Assembly: GCA_003566815.1 (NCBI GenBank)
Contig: PXBT01000087.1
Coordinates: forward strand, 1 to 33,881
Direction of reading: 5' to 3'
Source: Caldisericota bacterium
Lineage (GTDB): Bacteria > Caldisericota > Caldisericia > UBA6126
Length of the DNA: 33,881 nucleotides
Shown here: positions 1-10,379 of the stretch, one piece after another
Layout of the letters: the number at the start of each line of letters is the position of its first letter
How positions within the stretch are numbered: position 1 is the first letter of the stretch
Program-made: the position numbers and the translations under genes
Notes under the pieces: generated by a model
Databases searched by the model: none
What the model saw: the letters and a program-made list of their open reading frames with translations, nothing else
What the model was told of the DNA's origin: nothing

Positions 1-533
1 AAACGAACCCATCGACTATGTCTTGTAAACCACCAGGAAGGAATCGATACCATACTCAAAACCCAAAGCAATGCAAGGGTGATGAAAATATAAAGCATTT
101 GCTCTCTCGAAAACCCTCTTCCCCACAAAAGTTCAAGGCTGGCATAAAAACTTACAAAACCAAATAATATCCAGGCTGGCACTCGAATGCTTTTCGAGCT
201 CCAATCTTCCCTTAAACCTTTGGCAAAGTTATAAAATAATCCATCTTTAAAAAAAAGAATGACCATTGAATAAAACCAGGAAAAAAAAGAAAAACTCATA
301 TTTTTTAATGACTTCATTAATAAGCTGTCAGCAAAAAACTCGTCCAGCGTGGACGAAGGATTTAAAAACCACTTTATTGCCCTGCTCTGGTTGACTACAT
401 TGCGACCAACATTAAGTAGCGATGAAAATAACTGCGCAAAGAAACTATTTTTGACTATGACTGCAAACCTGGCGCAAATGAATTGGTGAATCTTAAGAGG
501 CAAAGAGTTTTGAATAATGGGATCTAAATTCAT
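1..533 (-). CDS. Partial polytopic membrane protein, possibly O-antigen ligase/polymerase-like (C-terminus beyond the window)
   Basis: Uninterrupted minus-strand frame from ATG (cat at 531-533) to the window edge: MNLDPIIQNSLPLKIHQFICARFAVIVKNSFFAQLF...VPAWILFGFVSFYASLELLWGRGFSREQMLYIFITLALLWVLSMVSIPSWWF. Absent from the ORF track, presumably because no stop lies inside the window. Start overlaps the LCP stop (ATGA). Ligase/polymerase assignment is from context and hydrophobicity only. Confidence 0.6.
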   Translation of the reverse strand, partial: MNLDPIIQNSLPLKIHQFICARFAVIVKNSFFAQLFSSLLNVGRNVVNQSRAIKWFLNPSSTLDEFFADSLLMKSLKNMSFSFFSWFYSMVILFFKDGLFYNFAKGLREDWSSKSIRVPAWILFGFVSFYASLELLWGRGFSREQMLYIFITLALLWVLSMVSIPSWWFTRHSRWVR

Positions 534-1531
534 TCTTCAGCTTCCTCTTCTTCCACAATTTGATCTGATTCCTGGAGCTCAGTTTGGATTATTTTCTCGA
601 GTTCGTCTTCCTGGGTGACGATATAGGAAATACCATTAATCCAGGCTATCTCACCAGGGAAAGGCAAGACTTTGATTTGCTTGTCAATATCCATGTCTCT
701 GAAGGTAATAGCAATCTTTAACAACTCAGAAGCATCAATATTGGTTTCGACTCTATTGACCAATGTATGGATGATGTTGTTGATCTTCATCACATTGCGA
801 ACTTTCGAGGCTTCCTTTGCCAAAGCGCGAATAAGATTTGTCTGACGAGTTACTCTGCCATGTATTCTTCCTTGAGGATCTCGAGAATAGTCGCCCTGAA
901 AGTCTCGAAATCGGACATATTGCAAAGCTTTATCCCCGTCAAGGCATTGGTAACCTTTTTTAAGGTTAATTAATGTTCCATCCGTTGGATCATAGTAAAA
1001 CATATCTCTCTCGACATCAATCATTACGCATCCAATAGTGTCCACAATTTCCTGAAAAGAAATAAAATCCAGCACCACATAAAGCCTTATAGGCACCTGG
1101 AGCAAATGTTCTGCTGTTCGCAGAGTAAGAGGAACCCCCCCATCTCGAAAATAGTTGGGATTAATAGTGGAGTTCATTTTATCCCATACTCCATAATCAG
1201 GAACATAGACCCGTGTATCCCGAGGTATTGACATCAAACGGACTATTTTTTCCTTTAAATCAATATTTGCAAGGATAACAGTATCACTTCGAGTGCCCAG
1301 ATATACATTGTCTCGCTCATCGCACCCCAATATAAGAACATTCATTCTTCCTGCCCAGTCAATTTGAAAATCCTGTCGTATAGCTTTTATTTCAGGGCTT
1401 TGTTCTGGAGCTATCTGCGTGATTAATCTCCAAATGTACCACCCTGAAGCAATAGTAATAGTCAAAACCAGTGCCAAAACAATATATAAAATCCATCGGA
1501 TCACTTTGAATGACTTTTGTTTTTTACTCAT
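530..1531 (-). CDS. LytR-CpsA-Psr (LCP) family cell-wall glycopolymer ligase/transcriptional attenuator
   Basis: N-terminal TM helix followed by LCP core motifs: NVLILGCDERD, GTRSDTVILANID, LMSIPRDTRVYVPDYG, ALQYVRFRD. Confidence 0.93.
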   Translation of the reverse strand: MSKKQKSFKVIRWILYIVLALVLTITIASGWYIWRLITQIAPEQSPEIKAIRQDFQIDWAGRMNVLILGCDERDNVYLGTRSDTVILANIDLKEKIVRLMSIPRDTRVYVPDYGVWDKMNSTINPNYFRDGGVPLTLRTAEHLLQVPIRLYVVLDFISFQEIVDTIGCVMIDVERDMFYYDPTDGTLINLKKGYQCLDGDKALQYVRFRDFQGDYSRDPQGRIHGRVTRQTNLIRALAKEASKVRNVMKINNIIHTLVNRVETNIDASELLKIAITFRDMDIDKQIKVLPFPGEIAWINGISYIVTQEDELEKIIQTELQESDQIVEEEEAEE

Positions 1532-3060
1532 CGACCCATCACTTCCCTAAGTTCTTTGCGATCCAGGATCCAAATTATGCATCCATAAGTAAGCAAACCC
1601 AACATCATCAATAACCCCACCTGCAATATTTGGTTTACAACCAAAGATAAGTTTAAAGTTTTTTCCAAATAAGAGCAAGATACAATCAATAAAGCACACA
1701 TAATCAGAGAAGCAAGGACTGTGCTGAAAAAAGTCCTTGCCAGAGAGGATAATCGAATGCATTGGTATCGATTGCGTATGATAACCCAAAGGATGATAAC
1801 ATTTACATAAGCCGCTATCACTGATCCCGCAGCAAGACCCTGGTATTGATAGGCTCTAACCAAAAATATATCCACGACAAAGAGCACAACAATAGTCACA
1901 AGAGCGACGAAAACTGGCGTTCGAGTATCGCGATTCGAATAAAAAGTCCTCACCAGGACAGCGGTTATAGACCAGGGTATCAAGGCTAAAGCATAAATCC
2001 TCAAAGCATTGGTTGTCATCACGGTTGCTTCAGGAGTAAATTCTCCTCGCTCAAAGAGCAACCGAACAATAGGGAAAGGTATTGCAATCAAAGCAAAAGT
2101 AGCAGGAACTATAATAAAAAGGACAAACTGTACTGCCCATCTTAAGTTTTTTTCCAAAGCTTTTCGATCCGCGCAAATTACATTTTCTGACAACAGAGGA
2201 AACACCACCGAAGAAACAGCAAGAGCAAAAATTCCTATAGGAAATTGAGAAACTTTGAAGGAATAAGTTAATGAAGATATCATGCCTTCAGGCAAAGAGG
2301 ATCCAAAAAAACGCTCAATAAAGGGAGCTAAATAGTTGATGCCTGAGCCCAGGACTACTGGAAGAATCAACACATAAACTTCTGAAATGGAGGGATGATA
2401 TAATTTGAATGTAAATTTATAGCCCAATCGATGCTTGATGATCCAGATGTATTGAATAAAAAGTTGACCTGCAGAACCTATAACTAATGCCAATGCAGCA
2501 CTTTTAATACCCATGGTGGGAGCAAAAAAGAAAATAAAAGTCATGGTAAGCGCATTGAATAATATGCCACCCAACGTGGGAACTCCAAACATTTTCATGG
2601 AATTCAGCACTCCTGTTGCCATGGCAGCAATACCCAAAAAGAAAATGGAAGGCAGAGAAGTCCTGAAAACCATCACAGCTTTATCAAAACGGTAAGCATC
2701 AAAAAAAGGTGCTTGAATCCTTATCAAAGCAGGTGCAAATATATAAAATACAACCAGAACAACGATCATTAACAAGGTAAACTGGTTGATGAGAATGGAA
2801 ATTATTTCTTGCAGTTGGTCTTTTTTGTTGTTGTAAATATATTTGGTAAATAACGGGATAAATACTGCACTAAAAACTCCTGCCACCAACAGAGTGGAAA
2901 ATGTGATGGGCAGATAAGATCCAATATCGAAAGCATCCTTGGCTGCTGATGCTCCAAAACGATTGGCAATGACCATTTCTCTGCCGAACCCAAGGATTCG
3001 ACTTAACATCACTCCAATCGTAACGATGCCTACATTACGAAATAAAGCTTTAAAGTCCAT
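1528..3060 (-). CDS. murJ: MurJ/MviN lipid II flippase
   Basis: 510 aa polytopic MATE-like protein; MurJ N-terminus (GVMLSRILGFGREMVIANRFGASAAKDAFDIGSYLP) and FERGEFTPEATVMTTNALRIYA motif. Confidence 0.95.
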   Translation of the reverse strand: MDFKALFRNVGIVTIGVMLSRILGFGREMVIANRFGASAAKDAFDIGSYLPITFSTLLVAGVFSAVFIPLFTKYIYNNKKDQLQEIISILINQFTLLMIVVLVVFYIFAPALIRIQAPFFDAYRFDKAVMVFRTSLPSIFFLGIAAMATGVLNSMKMFGVPTLGGILFNALTMTFIFFFAPTMGIKSAALALVIGSAGQLFIQYIWIIKHRLGYKFTFKLYHPSISEVYVLILPVVLGSGINYLAPFIERFFGSSLPEGMISSLTYSFKVSQFPIGIFALAVSSVVFPLLSENVICADRKALEKNLRWAVQFVLFIIVPATFALIAIPFPIVRLLFERGEFTPEATVMTTNALRIYALALIPWSITAVLVRTFYSNRDTRTPVFVALVTIVVLFVVDIFLVRAYQYQGLAAGSVIAAYVNVIILWVIIRNRYQCIRLSSLARTFFSTVLASLIMCALLIVSCSYLEKTLNLSLVVNQILQVGLLMMLGLLTYGCIIWILDRKELREVMGR

Positions 3061-3071
3061 TCAGGAACAAC

Positions 3072-3620
3072 TCAATCTTGAGATTCCGCTTCCATTTCCT
3101 GCTCAAGTGGAGATTCTTCTTCTGCTACTTCTTCTATTAAGGGATCTATGGAAAGCACCAGGATGGTATATTTTTGTCTTGCAGTTTCAATGAAACCTGT
3201 AGCTCCTACTTTTAGTGTCTGATTACCATATCGAATAGTAAAGCTCCCTTTGGGAACACGCGCCTGCATAGTAAAAACAACATCCTTCAATTTGGGTTGG
3301 GTTCTGGGTATGAGCTTTCCTTCGGGAGTTGTTACAAAAACCTGGGTTGGACTTATTTCCGGCTCTGTGATAATTTGGGCAAAATAAGCCCCTGTAGGAG
3401 TAGAAATGATGTCTCCTTTATGAATGGATTTTGCTATGGTTTCATCCAAATTGGGAGCTCTCACCTGGATGAGATATTGATCATATTCTTTGACCTGGGC
3501 ATATCTATTGACTACACGCACCCCCACCCAGGAAAGAACTAAAACAAGCACAAGAATAATCATAGCATCCAACAAATTAATTTTTGAAAAAAGTCTTCCT
3601 TCTTTATCAATGATGGTCAC
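3072..3620 (-). CDS. DUF4330-like single-pass membrane protein
   Basis: Starts at GTG 3620 (VTIIDKEGRLFSKINLLDAMIILVLVLVLSWVG) after a GGAGG-type RBS; the D-x-x-G-R-L-F-x-K-I-N-x-x-D pattern plus TM is typical of DUF4330. Confidence 0.75.
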   Translation of the reverse strand: MTIIDKEGRLFSKINLLDAMIILVLVLVLSWVGVRVVNRYAQVKEYDQYLIQVRAPNLDETIAKSIHKGDIISTPTGAYFAQIITEPEISPTQVFVTTPEGKLIPRTQPKLKDVVFTMQARVPKGSFTIRYGNQTLKVGATGFIETARQKYTILVLSIDPLIEEVAEEESPLEQEMEAESQD

Positions 3621-3621
3621 T

Positions 3622-4881
3622 TTAATCCTCCATCCTTGTAATTTCTGCCCCACATTGGGCTAATTGCTTGTCAAGATTATCGTAGCCTCTTTCAATAGCT
3701 TCTATGCCTAAAATTTCACTTTCTCCCTGGGCAGCCAAAGCTGCTAAAACCAAAGAGGCCCCAGCTCTTAAATTTTGAACTTGAACTACTGCTCCATATA
3801 AATTTTCCACACCTATGACTGTGGCCATTCTTTCATTATAAACAATTTTAGCTCCCATGCGATTAAGCTCCTGGGCCACTTGAAATCGGTTTTCAAAAAC
3901 TGATTCCATGATAACACTCATTCCATCCGCCAAACTGGCAAGGGCCAACATAGGCGATTGCACATCCGTAGGAAAGCCTGGGAAGGGCATTGTTTTAATC
4001 TTGAAACCCATAGGTCGTTGACGCATGCTAACCCTGATTTTATCCATATTCATAATCTGAACTTCCGCACCTGTTTCTCTGAGCTTGAAAATTACAGACG
4101 AAAAATCATTTGCGCTGATATTTTCTATCGTCAGATCTCCCTGAGTAATGGCTGAGGCTATCATATAAGTGGACGCCTGAATCCTGTCAGGCATGATACG
4201 GTGAGTTACAGGCCTAAGTCGCTCCACCCCTGTAATGCGAAGTGTTTTGGATCCAATGCCATAAATTTTGGCCCCTGATTTGTTAAGAAAGTTGACTAAA
4301 TCAGCGATTTCGGGCTCTTGCGCTGCATTTTCAATAATGGTGTTTCCCTGGGCAGTGCAAGAAGCAAGGATCAAATTAGCCGTTGCTCCAAAACTGGGAT
4401 AGTCAAGATAAATGTGAGAAGCATTAATCTTTTGGGCCTCCAAATGTACTGCCCCTTTTATGATAGAGGATTCGGCTCCCAGTTGTTTGAGTCCGTTCAG
4501 ATGTATATCAATGGGACGAGCGCCAATCTGACAACCTCCAAGAGAAGGCAGAGTTACTTTGCCTATTCTTGCCAATAGAGCTCCAAGAAGAGTTTGAGAG
4601 CCCCGTATTTTTTCCAAACCTGAATCATCAACATCACCTGTATGGATGTTTCGAGTATCAATTTCAAAAGCATTCTTTTCGTAAGGCGTTATAATAGCCC
4701 CAGCTCTTTTCATCAGCTCGAAAAAAATATCAATGTCCCCAAGATCAGGAACATTGGTAAGACGAGTTATCCCATCAATCAGTAATGTCGCAGATAATAT
4801 AGGCATGGTAGCATTTTTTGATCCGGAAACCGATATGTTGCCTTTAAGAGGATGTCCACCTTGAATAATATATTTTTTCAT
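3622..4881 (-). CDS. murA: UDP-N-acetylglucosamine 1-carboxyvinyltransferase
   Basis: 419 aa EPSP-synthase fold; GSKNATMPILSATLL and active-site LGGCQIGARPIDIHLNGL with the catalytic Cys. Confidence 0.97.
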   Translation of the reverse strand: MKKYIIQGGHPLKGNISVSGSKNATMPILSATLLIDGITRLTNVPDLGDIDIFFELMKRAGAIITPYEKNAFEIDTRNIHTGDVDDSGLEKIRGSQTLLGALLARIGKVTLPSLGGCQIGARPIDIHLNGLKQLGAESSIIKGAVHLEAQKINASHIYLDYPSFGATANLILASCTAQGNTIIENAAQEPEIADLVNFLNKSGAKIYGIGSKTLRITGVERLRPVTHRIMPDRIQASTYMIASAITQGDLTIENISANDFSSVIFKLRETGAEVQIMNMDKIRVSMRQRPMGFKIKTMPFPGFPTDVQSPMLALASLADGMSVIMESVFENRFQVAQELNRMGAKIVYNERMATVIGVENLYGAVVQVQNLRAGASLVLAALAAQGESEILGIEAIERGYDNLDKQLAQCGAEITRMED

Positions 4882-6041
4882 CCGTTAAATGCTTCTCTTT
4901 CTTTTTCCCAAATACCTTGATCAAGTCCCAGTATATGTCGAACATATTGATGAATGCGCTTTGATGCTTTGCCGTCACCAAAAGGATTTCTTTTGCAGAC
5001 CATTTGACGATAATTTTCCTCATGATCAATCAATTTTAACAACTCTTCATGTACCTTATGATATTCGGTGCCAACGAGTTTAACCACTCCTGAGTTTAAT
5101 CCTTCCGGGCGCTCCGTAACTTTACGAGTAAGCAATACTGGTTTGTTCAAACTGGGGGCCTCTTCCTGAATGCCTCCCGAGTCCGATATGATTAGATATG
5201 AAAGCTTCATTGCAATCACAAATTGTCTATAATCCATGGGGTCTGTCAAAAAAACCTGGGGATGATCGCTAAAAATGGGCTCTATGATTTCTCTTACAGC
5301 AGGGTTTCGATGCATTGGAAACAGCAGTTGAACATCTTGACGATTTTGTAGAACATCGCTCACTGCATGAGCTACATTTTTCATCTGTTCTCCCCATGAT
5401 TCTCTCCGATGCATGGTCATTAAAATAGTTTTTTTTCCTGGATCCCATTGGGGGAAAACCTTCTTTTCTTCCTCCGATGTTATTTGTTCCACAATCATGA
5501 GCAAGGCATCCACAATAGTATTTCCTGTAATAAAGCTATTGGAAGGATTTATTCCCTCTTTAATCAAGTTTTCTCGAGCTATAGTTGTGGGACAAAAATG
5601 ATGAGAGCACAAAGCATCTGCAAGCTTCCTGTTCATTTCTTCTGGAAAAGGGTTTTCCAAATCATGCGACCTGAGCCCTGCTTCCACATGGGCTACTGGA
5701 ACTTGATAATAAAATGAAGCCAATGTGCTTGCAAAGGCTGTGGTAGTATCTCCATGCACCAAAACCAACGAAGGTTTTTCCTGAGCGAGCAATGCAGAAA
5801 ATTTGTTCATTACTTCTGTAGTAATAAAATTTAAAGTTTGTCTGGGAGCCATAATATTAAAATCAAAATGAGAAGGAATATCAAAAATGTCCATTACCTG
5901 GTCAAGCATTTCTCTATGCTGGGCAGTGATAACAATTTTGGTGTGAAATTGGGCATCATTCAAGAAAGTTTTTACAACCGGAGCCATCTTGATAGCTTCA
6001 GGTCTTGTGCCGAAAGTAAAATATATTAATGGCTTATTCAT
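4878..6041 (-). CDS. wecB: UDP-N-acetylglucosamine 2-epimerase (non-hydrolysing)
   Basis: MNKPLIYFTFGTRPEAIKMAPVV, HVEAGLRSHDLENPFPEEMNRKL, SDSGGIQEEAPSLNKPVLLTR. Start refined to 6041, giving an ATGA overlap with the upstream gene. Confidence 0.95.
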   Translation of the reverse strand: MNKPLIYFTFGTRPEAIKMAPVVKTFLNDAQFHTKIVITAQHREMLDQVMDIFDIPSHFDFNIMAPRQTLNFITTEVMNKFSALLAQEKPSLVLVHGDTTTAFASTLASFYYQVPVAHVEAGLRSHDLENPFPEEMNRKLADALCSHHFCPTTIARENLIKEGINPSNSFITGNTIVDALLMIVEQITSEEEKKVFPQWDPGKKTILMTMHRRESWGEQMKNVAHAVSDVLQNRQDVQLLFPMHRNPAVREIIEPIFSDHPQVFLTDPMDYRQFVIAMKLSYLIISDSGGIQEEAPSLNKPVLLTRKVTERPEGLNSGVVKLVGTEYHKVHEELLKLIDHEENYRQMVCKRNPFGDGKASKRIHQYVRHILGLDQGIWEKEREAFNG

Positions 6042-6994
6042 CTTGTCAGCATCAACCATGGGACAGTGCATAATAAAATAGTTATTGTATAGAATAGAAA
6101 GGCTATTCTTCGCTGACCCCATCCCTTTCGGTGTAATTGATAGTGAATATTCTCCAGATCAGCTTCGTAGATTTTCTTTTTCTTTTTCATTCGCACAAAG
6201 ATTGAAAAGAAAATATCAAAAATTGGTACCCCAAGCGCAAGAAATGATGCAATCAAAATGACACTGGTAGTCGTTTTAAGTCCACTCCAAATGGAAATCA
6301 TGGCAATCAAATAGCCTAATACATTAGCCCCGCTGTCTCCTAAAAAAATTTTTGCAGGATGAAAGTTATATTTTAAAAAAACAAGACATATGCCTACCAA
6401 AGCCATTCCAAAAATTGCAGCTATTGGCAATGAACGTGAAATAGACAGAAAAACAATCCCAAGGCTGGCTATTCCTGCAATGCCTGAAGCAAGACCATCC
6501 ATGCCATCAATGAGGTTGAGAGCATTCATAAAGCCAACAGCCCATAAAATAGTAAAGGGTATGCCCCACCAACCTATAGCAATATAGGTACCTGTAAAAA
6601 TATTGCTTAGAAAATAGACACGGATTCCAAAAAAAATGGGGATGCTTGCAGCAACTATCTGGGCAAGCAACTTGACTCCTGGCTTGAGATTGCTTCGATC
6701 ATCAATGAGCATAACAGCAAAAATTACTAAAGAACCTAAAAAAATTCCTATTAAAGCCAAATTAAAACCAAGAGTTAAAAAAACTGCAATCCAAAAACTA
6801 AGAAATACTGCTATTCCACCACTCCTCGGAGTAGTTTTGCAATGAATCTTGCTTCGTTGTTCTGCAAGGTCTTTGCCTTCTTTGCAGGGAGCCTGGTCCA
6901 CAATGCCAAACCGAAAGCCCCACTTGATCGCCAAAGGAACCAACAATGCCATGGCAAGCAAAGCATAAAAAAAAGAAAAAAAATACAAAGGCAT
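6038..6994 (-). CDS. Undecaprenyl-phosphate GlcNAc-1-phosphate transferase (WecA/TagO/MraY family)
   Basis: Polytopic; NLIDGMDGLASG and KIFLGDSGANVLGYL motifs of the polyprenyl-phosphate HexNAc-1-P transferase family. Confidence 0.93.
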   Translation of the reverse strand: MPLYFFSFFYALLAMALLVPLAIKWGFRFGIVDQAPCKEGKDLAEQRSKIHCKTTPRSGGIAVFLSFWIAVFLTLGFNLALIGIFLGSLVIFAVMLIDDRSNLKPGVKLLAQIVAASIPIFFGIRVYFLSNIFTGTYIAIGWWGIPFTILWAVGFMNALNLIDGMDGLASGIAGIASLGIVFLSISRSLPIAAIFGMALVGICLVFLKYNFHPAKIFLGDSGANVLGYLIAMISIWSGLKTTTSVILIASFLALGVPIFDIFFSIFVRMKKKKKIYEADLENIHYQLHRKGWGQRRIAFLFYTITILLCTVPWLMLTR

Positions 6995-6996
6995 GC

Positions 6997-8001
6997 TTAG
7001 AGATTTTCCTCAGACGATCTGATATCTTTCATTAAATTTTTCACATGATCAAAGCTGGCCAGTCGAATATATTTTTCATATCGTTGATCCAGAAGATCTT
7101 GATTCCAGGAGATTTTTTCGCTTTGGTTCAACCATTGGAGGATACATTTTTTTACCGAATCAGTCGCTTCGCGATGGTTGCGATGAGCCCCGCCTACAGG
7201 TTCGTTTATTATCTCATCAATAAGTTTGAACTTCATGATATCCTGGGCAGTTAATTTTAGTTTTTCTGCCACTTCAGAAGCTTTGGATGCATCTCTCCAA
7301 AGGATGGAGGCACAGCCCTCGGGAGATATAACAGAATAAATAGCATGCTCCATCATCATGATTTTGTCTCCAACGCCTATACCCAATGCTCCACCTGATC
7401 CGCCTTCGCCTGTCACAATGGATAGAATAGGCACTTTTAGCTGAAACATTTCTCTGAGATTCATTGCTATTGCTTCGGACTGACCATGTTCTTCAGCTTC
7501 TATTCCAGGATAAGCCCCTGGAGTATCAATCAAGGTAACAATAGGTGCTCTGAATTTTTCAGCCAGCCTCATCAATCTTAGAGCTTTACGGTATCCCTCG
7601 GGATTGGCCATGCCAAAATTGCACTGAATATTATCGCGAGTATTTTTTCCTTTGTAATGCCCAATGACCATGATTAACTGATTATCATTTATATGACCCA
7701 TGGCACCAAAAATAGCTGGATCATCTCTGAACAATCGATCGCCACAAAAATAAAGGTAATCGGGTATCAGCACTTTAATGTAATCTATCAGTTTTGGTCT
7801 CTCAGGATGTCTGGCTACCATTACCTTTTCCCATCGGGAAAGTTGAGAAAAAATTTGCTGTAATTCCAGCTTAAGCTCTGTTCTAAGTTGCTCAATGGAA
7901 ACGCTGAGATCTATATTTTTTTCCTGACTTTCTTTTTCAAGGTCTTCTATTCTACGCTGAATTTGAGCTACTGGTTTTTCAAAGGAAAGCAAATTACTCA
8001 T
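6997..8001 (-). CDS. accA: Acetyl-CoA carboxylase carboxyltransferase alpha subunit
   Basis: FEKPVAQIQRRIEDLEK...IVTLIDTPGAYPGIEAEEHGQSEAIAMNLREM...VTGEGGSGGALGIGVGD. Start refined to MSNLLSFEKP. Confidence 0.97.
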   Translation of the reverse strand: MSNLLSFEKPVAQIQRRIEDLEKESQEKNIDLSVSIEQLRTELKLELQQIFSQLSRWEKVMVARHPERPKLIDYIKVLIPDYLYFCGDRLFRDDPAIFGAMGHINDNQLIMVIGHYKGKNTRDNIQCNFGMANPEGYRKALRLMRLAEKFRAPIVTLIDTPGAYPGIEAEEHGQSEAIAMNLREMFQLKVPILSIVTGEGGSGGALGIGVGDKIMMMEHAIYSVISPEGCASILWRDASKASEVAEKLKLTAQDIMKFKLIDEIINEPVGGAHRNHREATDSVKKCILQWLNQSEKISWNQDLLDQRYEKYIRLASFDHVKNLMKDIRSSEENL

Positions 8002-8872
8002 TTTTTTTGACTCCATGGCTACTCCAGCCCTCTTGATAGAAAGATAGTATTCTTGCAATTACTTTTTTCATCACTTTTCGCTCAACAATTTTATCAATCT
8101 GACCATGCTCTACTAAAAATTCTGCAGTTTGGAAACGAGGAGGAAGTTTTTGACGCGTTGTCTGCTCAATTACTCGAGCACCTGCAAAACCTATTAAAGC
8201 TTGTGGTTCAGCAATGATAACATCACCAAGAAAAGCATAACTTGCGCTAACTCCTCCCGTGGTTGGATGCGTCAATAGTGAAAGGTACAGTCCATTTTCC
8301 TTTTGAAACCTTCCAATGGCTCCAGCTGTTCTTGCCATTTGAAGCAAAGAAAACATACCTTCCTGCATGCGAGCTCCTCCAGATGCTGAAAGAATGAGTA
8401 AGGGCAGTTTTTGTTCTGTTGCCAGGGTTGTTAGCCTGACAATTTTTTCCCCTACTACCACTCCCATGCTTCCTCCAATAAAATGAAAATTCATGACGCC
8501 TATCGCTATTTTATGACCTTCTATGGTACAAGTTCCTGTTTGAATAGCTTCGTTGGCATTGGTTTTTTTGCACGCCTTTTTGATGCGTTCAACATAGGTT
8601 TCATTGTCAGTAAATTCAAGAATATCTTCGGCTTCGAACTCCTCAAATAATGGGCAAAAACTACCTTCATCCGATAAAAGACGAAGCCATTCTCTGGAGT
8701 TGAGCCGAAAATGATGATTGCATTTTGGGCAAATTTGATAATTTTCACTTAAATGCTTGTTGTAAAGCAATGCTCTGCAACCAGGACACTTGGTCCAATC
8801 TCGAGCTTCAGCCTCGAGATTTGGACCTGGTTTGACAATTTTTGGAGTATTATTTTTCTTAAATGAAATCAT
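7994..8872 (-). CDS. accD: Acetyl-CoA carboxylase carboxyltransferase beta subunit
   Basis: Four-Cys zinc finger (CPGC...CPKC), SASGGARMQEGMFSLLQMARTAGAI, LTHPTTGGVSASYA. Confidence 0.97.
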   Translation of the reverse strand: MISFKKNNTPKIVKPGPNLEAEARDWTKCPGCRALLYNKHLSENYQICPKCNHHFRLNSREWLRLLSDEGSFCPLFEEFEAEDILEFTDNETYVERIKKACKKTNANEAIQTGTCTIEGHKIAIGVMNFHFIGGSMGVVVGEKIVRLTTLATEQKLPLLILSASGGARMQEGMFSLLQMARTAGAIGRFQKENGLYLSLLTHPTTGGVSASYAFLGDVIIAEPQALIGFAGARVIEQTTRQKLPPRFQTAEFLVEHGQIDKIVERKVMKKVIARILSFYQEGWSSHGVKKNE

Positions 8873-10107
8873 GGGACTCTCTTCATAATTAAAGAATAAT
8901 TGTGACCACCAAACCCAAAAGAATTGGACAATCCATAGCGAATGGTTCGATGTTTCATTTTTAAGGGAGTATAGTCCAGGTCACAATCAGGGTCAGGATC
9001 TGTTAAATTAATTGTGGGATGAATATCTCCACTTTGGATGGCGCAAGCCAGGACTGCGGCCTCCACCCCTCCTGCAGCTCCCAAAAGATGACCTATCATG
9101 GATTTTGTGGAATGAATAGATATATTGCCTGCATGTTCGCCAAAAACTTTTTTTATAGCCAGAGTTTCTGTGGCATCATTAGCTTTGGTGGAAGTGCCAT
9201 GAGCATTGATGCAATCGATTTCATCACACTCAATTCCAGCATCTTTTATTGCATTCTCCATGCATCGGGCAGGACCATCCGCCGAAGGCTCAGGAAGTGT
9301 AATATGGAAAGCATCACAGGAAGCTCCATAACCTACCATTTCTGCATAAATATTGGCTGAACGATTTACAGCCCTTTCCCATTCCTCCAGTACTAAAATG
9401 CCTGCCCCTTCAGCAATAACAAAGCCATCACGTTTGGCATCAAAGGGACATGAAACTTTCCAGGGATCATCATTTCTTTTGGAAAGAGCTCTCATAACAG
9501 AAAATCCAGCCAATGCAATCGGGACCACTGAAGCCTCAGCGCCGCCAGCAAGTATAACATCCTCATATCCCATTTGGATACGTTTGAATGCTTCTCCTAT
9601 AGCATTGGTACCAGAAGCACAGGCTGAACAGGGATCAGAGGTGTAGCCTTTCGCTTTGAGTGCAATAGCTGTTTGTGCTGATGCCATGTTGCCAATCATA
9701 CGCGTAATAAAAAACGGACTTACTCTCTGAGGACCTTTTTCATGCAATTGCATGATTTCATCAGAAAATGATTTGATTCCACCAATTCCTGTGCCTATAA
9801 TAACTCCCAATTTTTCATCTCTGGGGGCATTCTGTTTAAAATCCGCATCCTCATATGCTATATGTGAGGCAGCTAATCCCATCTGACAAAATCTGTCCAT
9901 GCGTGGAATTTCTTTTGGAGCAATATAGTCCCTCGGATCAAAATCATTGCATTCTCCGGCAATTTTTACAGCATAGCTGGAGGCATCAAATAAAGTGATG
10001 GGAGCAATACCTGATGCTCCTTCCAGCAACAAGGGAATAACCTTTTTTCTGCCTGTGCCCAAAGGGGTTACAAGCCCTAATCCTGTTATTGCTACTCTTT
10101 TTAACAT
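8869..10107 (-). CDS. fabF: Beta-ketoacyl-ACP synthase II
   Basis: Active site DPCSACASGTNAIGEA; NAHGTSTKANDATE; STKSMIGHLLGAAG; NSFGFGGHN. Confidence 0.97.
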   Translation of the reverse strand: MLKRVAITGLGLVTPLGTGRKKVIPLLLEGASGIAPITLFDASSYAVKIAGECNDFDPRDYIAPKEIPRMDRFCQMGLAASHIAYEDADFKQNAPRDEKLGVIIGTGIGGIKSFSDEIMQLHEKGPQRVSPFFITRMIGNMASAQTAIALKAKGYTSDPCSACASGTNAIGEAFKRIQMGYEDVILAGGAEASVVPIALAGFSVMRALSKRNDDPWKVSCPFDAKRDGFVIAEGAGILVLEEWERAVNRSANIYAEMVGYGASCDAFHITLPEPSADGPARCMENAIKDAGIECDEIDCINAHGTSTKANDATETLAIKKVFGEHAGNISIHSTKSMIGHLLGAAGGVEAAVLACAIQSGDIHPTINLTDPDPDCDLDYTPLKMKHRTIRYGLSNSFGFGGHNYSLIMKRVP

Positions 10108-10116
10108 AATTTTTTA

Positions 10117-10359
10117 CTATTTCGCGTTATTTTTGATGTACTCAATCATGGCGCCTACAGTAACCAGTTTGGATGCTTCTTCATCTGGAATCTCCATGCT
10201 GTATTCCTCTTCCAGTGCCATAGTAATATCAACCAGGCCCAAAGAATCAGCACCAAGATCATTGATAAAATGGGATTCCATAGTTATTTCATCTTCACCT
10301 ATTCCCAATTTATCTGCAATTACAGGTTTTACTTTTTCCAAAATTTCTTGTTCGTTCAT
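10117..10359 (-). CDS. acpP: Acyl carrier protein
   Basis: 80 aa acidic; phosphopantetheine site [26 protein letters not shown] start context. Confidence 0.97.
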   Translation of the reverse strand: MNEQEILEKVKPVIADKLGIGEDEITMESHFINDLGADSLGLVDITMALEEEYSMEIPDEEASKLVTVGAMIEYIKNNAK

Positions 10360-10379
10360 GTTTCCTCCTTAAAAAGGTT

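Noticed and set aside
2802-2993. 63 aa alternative-frame ORF inside murJ
   Set aside because: Same-strand shifted frame of murJ; no evidence of frameshift or independent translation.
9019-10372. Series of + strand ORFs (113, 97 and 125 aa) opposite fabF/acpP
   Set aside because: Antisense to unambiguous fabF and acpP; no ribosome binding context or family motif.
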